From Clavelina lepadiformis (lineage: Eukaryota > Chordata > Ascidiacea > Aplousobranchia > Clavelinidae), in the NCBI RefSeq assembly GCF_947623445.1, contig NC_135242.1:22258001-22322000 (forward strand): 64,000 nucleotides of DNA. Reading direction: 5' to 3'. Positions 46,437 to 56,478 of this stretch are shown piece by piece. Made by a program: the position numbers and the translations under genes. Below the pieces are notes generated by a model, which did no database searches, was not told the DNA's origin, and saw only the letters and a program-made list of their open reading frames with translations. Within the stretch, counting starts at the first letter, position 1. Each line of letters begins with the position of its first letter.

Positions 46437-47252
46437 GTCATTCAGACGGCCGGCGTCATAGCGATCGTTTTGAGCTTAACAGGAAAATTTGGAAGTGTTT
46501 TCGTAACTTTGCCTAATCCAGTTTTAGCCGGAGTATTCTTTGTGTTGTTTGGCGCGATTGCAGCAATGGGGCTTTCTGTTTTGCGCTTTGTTGATATGAA
46601 ATCACAAAGGTAAGCGAACCAGGGCTCCTTACATACAGTTAAAACTTATTACTTGAAATTAATCAAATTTAATCAAGAAAATTCCAACAATCCACATTAA
46701 ACAAATGAAACAACTTTTTTGAATTTCAGAAATATCTTCATCATCGGCTTCACCTTGTTTATGGGATTGACTGTGGCCAACTGGATGAAGCAAAATCCTG
46801 GAGCAATCCAGACAGGAGTGAAAGAGCTGGATGAAATCTTTTCGGTTCTCCTCAGCTCTGCGATGCTTGTGGGCGGAATACTAAGAATGTTGCTCGACAA
46901 CACCTTGCCAGGTTACAAACTCATCGCTGTGCAAGAATGTGGCCATTTGTAGGCCATACGGTGAAGTAAGTGGATAAAAATTACTCCTCACAGGAACTGA
47001 TGCTGAAAGAGGAATCAAGGCTTGGGTAAGAGAAAATAATCAATCAAACGCAAGTGTTTTACAGCAGGAGAAAGATTTTTATGATCTTCCTTTTCCTACA
47101 AACTGCGGCAGGTAGGCTACGTTCAATGAGTGGACACGGCGTCAGACTGCAATTTCTATTCAACCTCTTGGCGTGTAAATGAGCGTCCTCTTCTACGCAG
47201 GTTATTGAAGTGGCTGCCAATTCTTCCCAAAAGTCGTCATGAGGGCATTTAA
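46437..47252 (+). pseudogene. SLC23-type transporter, last four exons only (unit B)
   Basis: Exons 46437-46609, 46730-46911, 46994-47111 and 47201-47252 copy the unit-A fragment with all splice sites and frames kept. One visible replacement is SAMLVGG for SAMFVGG. As in unit A, no upstream SLC23 exons exist. Because unit B is bounded on the left by unit A, its missing 5' exons cannot lie just outside the window, so a full transporter from this copy is unlikely. Confidence 0.85.
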
Positions 47253-47907
47253 GTTCTGCTTCATAATTTATTTAAAACACTGATTGGCTAATTCTGATAG
47301 CTCGCTATGTTATAGCTGTCGATCGTTTGTTTCTTATATTGGCCTATTCCTGAAGTAGCCTGTTTTGTAGTAATACGTTAACTGCCTAACTGGGATTAAA
47401 CTGACTGTATTTATTCAGTGAAGTAACATATGAAGCGTGTTACGTGCAACTAGTCATTTATATAAACTTTTGCTTTTTATTGCTGTTACCATTTTAAGCT
47501 GCATTCAAGTTATCGCGGACGCTTTAACATAATTTTATAACGGATGATCTCGATTAGACTACATGAGTGAATGCGTCTCCTGATTTTCCATCGCAAGTAA
47601 TGGGCCTGAAATACGATCACATAATGCGGAAATTACGGATCAGATTGCCGGTTGTTAGTCATATATCATTTCTTTGTTGCACTATACTGCGGTTCAAAGT
47701 TTTCTACAATCGAATTGGAATTTAAAAAAAAACATTGAAGCACAGATATTACGCAGGACATAGTTAGTACCAACACAAGCAAGTATCAAGCTACTCCAAA
47801 TAAGATGTCAAAACTCACTATAAACTTAACATGCCGTGCATCAGGCCATTGAGCGTACAGCATGGCTCTGACCACAGACGTTTGGATGTAATTTGTATTT
47901 TTTCACG
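47253..47907. other. Convergent spacer, unit B
   Basis: Matches 35876-36535. No gene is recognised. Confidence 0.4.
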
Positions 47908-50900
47908 TCATGGTTTTCTATCGAACAGTACCTCTTGACACGTGCCACTGACGTCGAAGTTCACAAACGACGTTTCCCAGAGGATAACTTTCTTGTAGTT
48001 AACGATGTGTTGCCTGTTCATCGTTTGTTTGTAATTTGGATCAACAAGAACTTTTGCGGCCCTGACATTGTCCGTTGTGTTGAAGAGTCTCCACCCACCG
48101 TCGTTTAGCGTACGCATCTGTCTGTAGAGAAGCCGGCAGCGATTTAAGTTCTCGCTATTCGTTAGCGGGCCAGCCATGTGAATCTCCATTGAGTACTGAC
48201 GGACACATTTATACAGTCCAGTCTCAATTAGTTGCTGCATTACCTGAAAATGACAACTAAGAACTTAATTCCTTGGTGCAATTAAAATTATAAATTGAAT
48301 ACAGTCAAAACACAATACAGTAATAATAGTCGTTCAGTCAAGATTCTTTAACAGGTTTATGTAATGTTTGGGGTCTATACCAAAACCGAATTAATAGCCT
48401 ATACCACACCAGGCAATCAAACGATTAAATGCACAAGCAGGCGTACAGTAGCCGCAGTTACTCACAATGTCCTCAAACCCGGTGCTTCCTTTATCGGTGT
48501 CCACCTTGAGAAAATCTAAATGTCGTCCTTGGTGACCAAGTTCGCGGAGAATAGTCTCTGAGGAAGGTAAAGTATGCAAACGAGTTTACATATATCAGTC
48601 ATTTGTACCTGGTTGAGTATCGTTTAAATCTTTATTTTTAACCAAAAACAGATAGGGCGTACAATCAACATGTTCAGGCGAGACCTCTCTAAATACCGTT
48701 AGATACGTAATAGAATCCTGAGCATCAAATTACCAAGCTAACAAGCGTTATAAAGAAGATTGGAATGACTGAGAGCATTAAGAAGATTGGACTAAGTGTA
48801 ATAAAACGAAATGTGAGTTGTTTGTGTGACTGAGAACGCAAGTACAGACACGGGCGCTAATGGGGATGAACGTTTCTCTAATGTCCTTCAACCAAGTTCT
48901 CTTTATGAGCAAAGATGTAAAATATAACGAAAGCTTACTCAGCGTCCTCATTCTCCACCCGTTAAAACCGTGGTCGTCATCTTCGTTGGAAATTCCCACC
49001 TTGTGGAAGATAACCCCTGATTCACGGACCGAGTTATCAGCGAGTTCTGTGGCTGAAATCAACAAGGAATTGGTGTTTAAACACGACCGACACGACGCAT
49101 TGAGTGAGATAAAGTGTGGGAACGTTATCGCGTAAAACGATTTCTTTCGCTAACACGTTGTCGAGACATGACATATTTAATGTGCTTCTGCCAAATCCAA
49201 ACAGGCTACTTACATGGGTCAAATGAGTGCACTTCGCAGCCGAGTTTTGCCATTTCGTCGTCGAAGGTGAAGTCGTTTGCAACTCCAAAAGAATAGACCA
49301 AACACTTGCCCCGGTCTGTGCGGTCTGGCCAGAAAGGCTTCTCAACGCATAGATCATAGGCCCCGTCGCCATTTTCCCTTCCACCAAGGTATTTGCTGTC
49401 GGTGCAGTGATACTGAAAAGATTACATGTAACGGAAGATGTACAACATGAGCACAACAAGGCAATTACGTAGAAGCGAGTGTGTCTTGGAACTCTACCAT
49501 CCCGTTTTACCGAAAGGTACAGAGAACCGCAGTCATGTTATTATCCTTCGTGTAGTAGCTTGATCTTTGACTACTATAGCCACCAATTTATTACGTTTAT
49601 ATCGGTGTTTTGTGTTTCTTGGCCCACTTCAAGAAGTTTATATTTCGGCTGTCACTTCAATTAAACGCCAGAGGCTAAGGAAAACTTTTTGCATAGCAAT
49701 CTTATTAGAAACTCTTAACCACTTATATTTAACAAAAGACCGTGTAACAAATAATTGCTTACAAAGGTTGCTAAAATAAGCATCGGACTTTTTTGAGCTT
49801 AAGATTGAGTCACCGCTGTATTTCAAAGCAGCTTCAACTATAAGCGGAACAATGATTAATCATTAACTCAAAATTACAATATTTGAACATTTTTAATATG
49901 AATTTAATGAAGCTTTTACCTCAGCTGCGACTCAAGCTTTTAAAGCGTTTCTATTTAACCAATAAGACAAGCTATAAAGTGCTCCTCATTTACTAAACTG
50001 GGATATGGTAACCAGCAATCATGTATGTGAAGAAGTATAATTATTCAAGTAATGCAAAGTTCCTTTTACGACGAATAACCCCCTAAAGTTTGGTCATCAA
50101 TTATAGAAAATCACCTGTCGCTGGTAGACGTAATTCCAGATCCGTTCCAGTTCCTCTTCCGGAGGCGCTTGTCCAGCAGGTTTTAGTTCTCTATTTGCCA
50201 AAGCTGCAAAGAAATTTGTTTCATTAAAAATTCAATGAAAAATTTATGAGCACTGTAAGCCCTCGGGGGGTGACAAGCCGTCTATTTCAGCGTAAGGCAG
50301 TTCCTTTTCACACTGTTATCAAGCTAACCAGGGTCACATGCGATGTACAATAGACTTTCATGTTAGTGTTTAAATTGTACACTGTAGATTAAATTGAAAC
50401 GGAAGACTAACGGTCTTATGTCGTTTTTTGTACACATTATTGGATGGAGCAAAACAGATTGAATAGAATATACTTGTGCTTCTTGCATAAAAACAGACTA
50501 AAGCATTGACTACCAAGAGAACTTGTTTTACATTTTGCACCTATACAGTAGTATACATAACCAAATATGTATACACATTTGTGGCTATTAACAAGCTTGC
50601 TGAGAATTTTCCCAAACCGAGAACACTAATTACTGTATATAAATCGAGCCAAGCTTGAAAAGCTTGTTGGTCAATGTGAGCGATTTTACTTGCAGTAAAT
50701 ACAAACACTTACGTTCCAGAATGGCGGGTTTTTCTTTCAGAAATGACCCTGAAAGCAAAACATCGGACATTATCGTAACATACTGCTGAAACTGAAGTCC
50801 ATTTAAACTAAAGACTTTATTATAAACCATCGCTGGTTCTTAACATGCATCGTCACTAGTGAGCTCTTTGCTGGTCCTACCATACTACAATAGAATGTAC

Positions 50901-51317
50901 GTAGTCAGGTGGGAAAAAACTATTACAAAACTATTTACCATCTGACGTTATTTGTCCATCACTTTTCGGCGCTTTTAGTCTTAACAACATGTCTTCAGAT
51001 TGATAGTTGGCTGTGCTTAACAGATCATCTGTGGTACAAAGTATTAATCTGCTTTATAATGCGATATAGTTCCACTCTTTATTAGATTCACTTTTATCAG
51101 TTGAAAAAATGTTGTAGTCGTCGACATCAACACGACTGTGTACTCTTATTTCAACGCTAAAGTTTAAGTTATCTGCTGCAAAAAACTTTTACTGAAAAGA
51201 AGTAAAAAATAACAACTTACTCAAATCTGTGACGTACACCAGGTTCCACGTCACATAGATAATAGCCAACAATACACATAAAAGCAGCGCAATGGTTTTA
51301 ATATTAAGCTTCATCAT
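47908..51317 (-). CDS. METTL24-like membrane methyltransferase, 8 exons, 350 aa (unit B)
   Basis: Coding exons 51317-51221, 51028-50939, 50748-50713, 50203-50115, 49412-49214, 49052-48939, 48557-48466 and 48243-47908. Every exon length, phase and splice site equals the unit-A gene. A few replacements are seen (for example DLLSTAN for ALFSTAN in exon 2, and KGSTGF for KGNTGF in exon 7). Catalytic motifs (VYSFGVANDF, CEVHSFDP, WRMRTL, DFLKVD, SMEIH) are unchanged. Both copies look able to make protein. Intron 4 lacks the ~105-bp insertion of unit A, and intron 1 lacks its 15-bp tandem array. Confidence 0.88.
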
Positions 51318-51494
51318 TCTTAAAAACTATTCTGCGAAAATTTTAAAAACGGTTACTGAAGAGACATTCAAAGGCCGAATCCGGCTGGCTATCGATTTGA
51401 ACCCTACGTACACCAGTGCGTAAGCGCTTGTGCAGGGTATGGCTACAGTGCTACATTACTGGTTACTACTCTCTTCGTTTTGGTTAGTTTTTTT

Positions 51495-54400
51495 TCGTCA
51501 CGGTTGAGCGACAACGCGGATAAGCCAGATCGATCTTTTGTTCTCGCTATCAACGAATCTTGATGAATGCAAAGACTGTTTGCCGAGTATAATACAAATT
51601 TGTTCTGTGTAGAACTAATTTTGCCGTTGCATTAATTTAATGTTTGAAGAAATACATCTCAAGCCCTGGACTAGTAGGCCTACCATGCTCCGTAAACAAA
51701 ATATTCTAAGACCAGTTTTTGAAGACTGCGCATAATGAAACGATGCCCATTTAGGCGAAAAAAGCGTATTCTGAATCATTAATTTGCTGTAATTCTCTCT
51801 AACGTTACAGATAAACGCATATGATTCCGTAATGGTAGCAGGCGGTTTTACGATTTGAAGTCGTATCTCGCCATCTTTCAAGCCCTGTGCTTAGTGGCGC
51901 TGAGACGATGCTTGACGTGATGCCAGCACTGAACACACCAACTGGTACACACACTGGCTATGGGCGTTGCGTTGTAATGTAGATGGTTTCATCGGTCCTA
52001 AACCTACTGTAGAATATACGTTTTAGAATTTTCGACGTTACAAATGGCCGTCCTTGCTGGACGTATGTTTTTGGCATAAATTTCCGTTGGTCATTGCACG
52101 ATATTTTCAGTACACTCACTACACGAGCTTCCCAAAATTAACACAGGACATACGGCAGGCACTCATGAAAAATTCAGTAACTTTACACTGACAGTTCTGG
52201 ATTTTAATGTAAAATCAGCTTAACTTTATTATAGAAAAAATAGGCTAGTCTAGTACTCTAGTGTATACTAGCAGTAGCACGTAACCTCTGCTACAAAGCA
52301 GGGGTTCTGCAAATACCCAATTACTTATGTCGTTACGTCACAAAACGCAGAATCCAATTATCTTTAGGACATATAATAAATACGCTACGCGGTTCTTTTC
52401 CTAGCGATTGGTTCCGCTATTGTGAAGAATTAATTTTTTTCGAAACACGTTGGCTTTGTCATTAAAGAAAATGTTTTACTAATTAACATCTTTTTGTGGT
52501 GTACATTGCAACTGATTACGTATCAACGTGCGTTGGGCACCGCGTTAAAACAAAATACCGTAATTACCGAATGTTGCAGCTTCATTTTGTGATGTACAGT
52601 AGGTATTTGAAAACGGATCTTATATCCAAGTCACTTACTAGCATTGGGTTAAAATTTAAATCAATATATGCTGTTTAATTAACGCATATTCATATAGTTG
52701 CGAGATTTTTAAAAACAGTGAAAACGACATAATTAAATATGTATTTAAATATTCAACTGGTATCTTGAAGGGACTGTATTAGTGTATTGCCCAATACATG
52801 GGAATTTTAATTCAGGTATTACTCACAAGCTAATGACGAACCGCAACACCAAAGTCACATTTAAGTATTAGCTTGAAAAAATAAGTCAATAATCCACGAC
52901 TATGGGAGCCATGAGTTTATACAAAGTTACGAACAACATTCGCCAAAGTAAAGCCTGTACTGTACAGCTGACTGTAGGAAGTATACACCACTATCAACAT
53001 TCCATATGTGCAGTATGGCTATCTATTTTTAACAATGAATAACAATGTAAGTACGATACTGTAATTTACACTGCGACAATTCTTAGGGCCAGTGATGTTC
53101 ATTATTTTTTTGATATGGCATACAATACTGTAAAGCAAATGTATTTTCGTAACACTGTAGCCTAGCTACTTTCCTGGCGCTCAACCCTTGCATTGATTCA
53201 AGCTGTATTCTACTGTTTAATTCTATTCTACTATTCAAACTGTAGCCTACTGTGATAAATAGTTTTCAGCTGTAACTCGTCTCATGCGCAAAGTTGTTGT
53301 GTTGCTGGTTGAAAAGTTAAAGAGCTGCTTCAAAATGTAACGAAAACATAGTAACTAGATTCGGGGCAACTACTTTAGAAAGAAGAAAGTAAAAAAAAAT
53401 ACTGCATTGCTGGACTTTCCACTTGGTATGACTGTCTGTGATATTACATCGATGCAAAAGCAAGTCATGCGTATCATAACAATTACAATAACGCAAAGAA
53501 CTCGAAAACGAACACATTGTATAGTCGTTACCCGCAGGGCCTACAACTACCGGCTCCCACCGGGATTTATTTCTCGGTGGTCCAGCACGCCACACACATA
53601 CTCATACGAAGTTACGGTAACCTTTTTAAAATAAGTTAAGAAATGTGTTGCCAAAAGTAGAAATTGGGCAAACTTTTCAAAACGGCACAACTGGAATATT
53701 TTCACAGCTCACAGTATAATAACCACTGCCTAATCAACTAACGAATTGCAGTGCTTCTCACTACTCAACACCTCACCTCACAATACTACAAGGTCGTTCT
53801 CAACCGTGGAAAAATTTTGTGCGCCCCAAGTATTGGTGCGTAACTAATTAAGGCGCAAAGCCGACGGAATGGCATGGATGCGTGTCGAGCAACGAAAAGA
53901 AAATAGTGGCCACAGCAAAGAAATGGAACTTAGAGCACACAAGGAAGCGAATATAAAAATGATAACTGAATAAAACTGCACGGTATTAGCCTAAGTAAAC
54001 AAATAGAAAAAATAAAATAATTATACATAACAGCAAACTCAAGACGGACAAACTGTAATGTTTAATAACATCGTAATTCATACCTAACTAAAATCTACAT
54101 TTTAATTTAAATCTAACTTCAACTAAATCCTGAATACCTGAAGTTAGCTTTTTCGCATACCGACTCAACCGTTTCCCTAAATGTCAATCATTAACAGAGG
54201 ACCGCGTGACCTACATACTGTGAAATAGTCACTTCTAAAAACATTTTGGTCGACTTAGCAGCAAAGCATAGAAATCGAACTTCTTCATATGTAGAAATCG
54301 GTTGCCCTGCTTATCATGCGCCTTAACAGAGTGAAGTAGTTTTAGGCATCTCACAAGATATAGATGAGTAACTATGGCAATATGGTGTAACGTTATGAAC

Positions 54401-54676
54401 TGTCATTTTTAATTCGTGTTTATAAAATTTTCATGGCCCACCCAAAGCAAAAAGTTTCTCCATAACTGCTATCTTCACAAAAAAAAACTAAAAGAAAGAA
54501 ACAAGTGGAAAACGAAATACATAGCAAAGTATTTGTGATGTACGGCGCATATTATACCACACAGAGATGGAAAATAATATATACTTCCTGGTTTGGAAAA
54601 TCTGCTTTGAGAGGCGTTGCATTGTACGCCGACGACTTCCTGTCTTCGAACATCCGCCTAGTCAATCATTGGGTGG
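51495..54676. other. Intergenic stretch without a recognised gene
   Basis: About 3.2 kb with no gene I can support. Open frames at 51615-51881, 52496-52678 and 53317-53595 have no known domains. A CTCAACCGTGG, then TTTTGTGCGCCCCAAGTATT segment near 53798-53836 resembles a hAT MITE terminus. A repeat shared with 20955 is at 54105-54233. Confidence 0.5.
54105..54233 (+). repeat. Dispersed repeat, copy 2 (first at 20955)
   Basis: Collinear with 20955-21080 through AACTTCAACTAAA, GCATACC, GCGTGACCTACATAC and TGAAATAGTCACTT. Non-coding. Confidence 0.5.
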
Positions 54677-55022
54677 TCGGACGATTCAACCCACGGACGA
54701 TTCAACCCCGGACAATTCAACCCACGGACGATTCAACCCACGGACGATTCAACCCGCGGACGATTCAACCCGCGGACCATTCAACCCACGGACGATTCAA
54801 CCCGCGGACGATTCAACCCACGGACCTTTCAACCCACGGAAGATTCAACCCACGGACGATTCAACCCACGGACGATTCAACCCAGGACGATTCAACCCCG
54901 GACGATTCAACCCACGGACCTTTCAACCCACGGACGATTCAACCCAGGACGATTCAACCCTGGACTATTCAACCCGCGGACGATTCAACCCACGGACGAT
55001 TCAACCTCGGACGATTCAACCC
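54677..55022. repeat. 16-bp minisatellite (GGACGATTCAACCCAC)n
   Basis: About 21 tandem copies of a 15-16-bp unit, GGACGATTCAACCCAC and close variants (GACAATTC, GACCTTTC, CCCGCGG, CCCAGG). Two overlapping plus-strand frames stay open through the array because the unit lacks stops, giving Thr/Asp/Phe/Asn/Pro-rich repeats. I treat these as non-coding. The array ends just before the MULE gene and may belong to that element. Confidence 0.9.
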
Positions 55023-55068
55023 AATACGCAAAGTTATTGCTTCCCTAGGTCAAAACGTTAAACTTTTT

Positions 55069-55085
55069 AGGTCAAAATAAGGTCA
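55069..55085 (+). promoter_or_regulatory. DR5 (AGGTCA-AAATA-AGGTCA) shared with the 42.5-kb MITE
   Basis: Exactly the 17-bp motif found twice in the MITE at 42504-43149. The surrounding AAACTTTTTAGGTCAAAATAA is also shared, so this is a fragment of the same repeat unit lying between the minisatellite and the MULE gene. Confidence 0.5.
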
Positions 55086-55108
55086 AAATTTTGAAGGTGC
55101 AAGGGATC

Positions 55109-56478
55109 ATGGAATACTCCACAACTGAGAGAGGAGGCACTGTTCTGCTCTATAAAGGGCATGATATTTACAAAAACGGGTGAAACCAGACGGTGTAATT
55201 TATTGGAGATGCCGACAATACTTTAAAAATAAATGTCCATCCACTTTGGTTACCTCCTACGATGACATTGTAAAAGAACCTAGAACCCACTGCCACGTCG
55301 GAGATTGTATTCAGGTCACTGCTAACGCCACTGTAGCCAAAATGCGCGATAGGGCTTATAGTTGTACAGAAACAACAAGGAATATTTTAGGAGTGCATCT
55401 TGTAAACGTCGACGAAAATGTACTTGCAAGGATGCCTAAACGTTCGACTACTTTAGAAAGAAATATTAGAAGAAGACGCCAAAATGGTACTGCAGCACAT
55501 CCTGTACCAGGAGAGATTAACTTTCAAATTCTACCAGAGTACCTAGAGATAGTGCTATATGATTCGGGGGAAGGAGACAGGCAACGGATCATTGCCTTGG
55601 GCTGCGTGGAAATTCTTCATTACCTGAACCAAGGTCTCTTTCTCGCAGACGGAACTTTTGACGTCGTTCCTGGCATCTTCTTCCAGCTGTACACCATTCA
55701 CTGCAAGGTTGGACACAGTTATCCACCTATGATTTACTTTCTCTTGCCCAATAAGTCTCAAGAAACGTATACAAAGATGTTGCAAGCCCCCAGAATTATA
55801 CGTCCAATGGCACAGCTCGATAAAATTCTTTTGGATTTTGAAATCGCTGCTATAAATGCATTTAGGTCTGAATATCCTTCAGCAACCATTTCCGGTTGCT
55901 ATTTTCATTTGGCTCAGTCCGTTTTAAGAAAAGTAAACGAACTCGGTCTGAAAACCAGGTATGAAACCGACAGCATCTTCCAAATGTTAGTGAAGTCGCT
56001 GTCTGCATTATCTTTTGTTGCAGTCGCTGACCTGGAGAGTATTTTTGAACAACTTGCCAGCACATTTCCAGACGAGGTAGCCTGCAACGATTTTTTAGTT
56101 TATTTTGAAAGCAGTTATATCCGTGGTTCAAGAACCGGACGCCATCAACGACAGGCTAGATTTCCCCCTTCGTTGTGGAATCATTACGACGACGCGATAC
56201 TTTGCGAGCCCAAAACAACAAATTCCACAGAAGGGTTTCACAATGCCCTCAAATCACTATTTCTGTGTTCTCATCCGAACATTTGGTCATTTCTGGACGG
56301 TATAAAACGCGATATCGCGATACAACGGCTCGGTGCTCAAAACGCAGCAGTTGTTAATTTGGACCAACCACGAAGCAAATACACGCACCTGGCTCACAGA
56401 CTTTCGGCAAAGGTTTCCAATTATGCAAATGAGCCAGATAAATTGATGTATCTGCGTGCAATCGCTCATATAGGCTAA
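55109..56478 (+). mobile_element. MULE-type transposase gene with FLYWCH zinc finger
   Basis: Plain DNA-transposon gene. The main frame (55180-56478, 432 codons) holds the second half of a FLYWCH zinc finger (VIYWRC, NKCPSTLVT, HCH) and a MULE DDE transposase core. LFLADGTFDVVPGIFFQLY (~153-171) holds the first Asp. LLDFEIAAINAF (~218-228) holds the second acidic site. CYFHLAQSVLRK is the CxH insert, and NSTEGFHNAL holds the catalytic Glu (~351). The first half of the FLYWCH finger (ERGGTVLLYKGHDIYKNG) lies in another frame from the ATG at 55109, which ends in a stop at 55178-55183. A one-base shift near 55175 therefore separates start and core, unless an intron or recoding bridges them. The core frame is otherwise open, so the copy is young. 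Terminal inverted repeats were not located. An alternative is a gene domesticated from such an element. Confidence 0.85.

Larger units (their letters stand above)
40316..51494. repeat. Tandem duplication unit B (~11.2 kb)
   Basis: Second direct copy of 29865-40295 with the same gene order. It is longer because of ~950 bp at 42267-43215 that has no counterpart in unit A and includes a MITE. Unit-specific differences in exons are mostly single substitutions. The right border is sharp, at TTTTTTTCGTCACGG near 51494. Confidence 0.93.

Noticed and set aside
54505-55080. Long frames of FNPRTIQP/THGRFNPR repeats suggesting a repeat protein
   Set aside because: They are translations of a stop-free 16-bp minisatellite. 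Two frames are open at once and no other coding signs are present.
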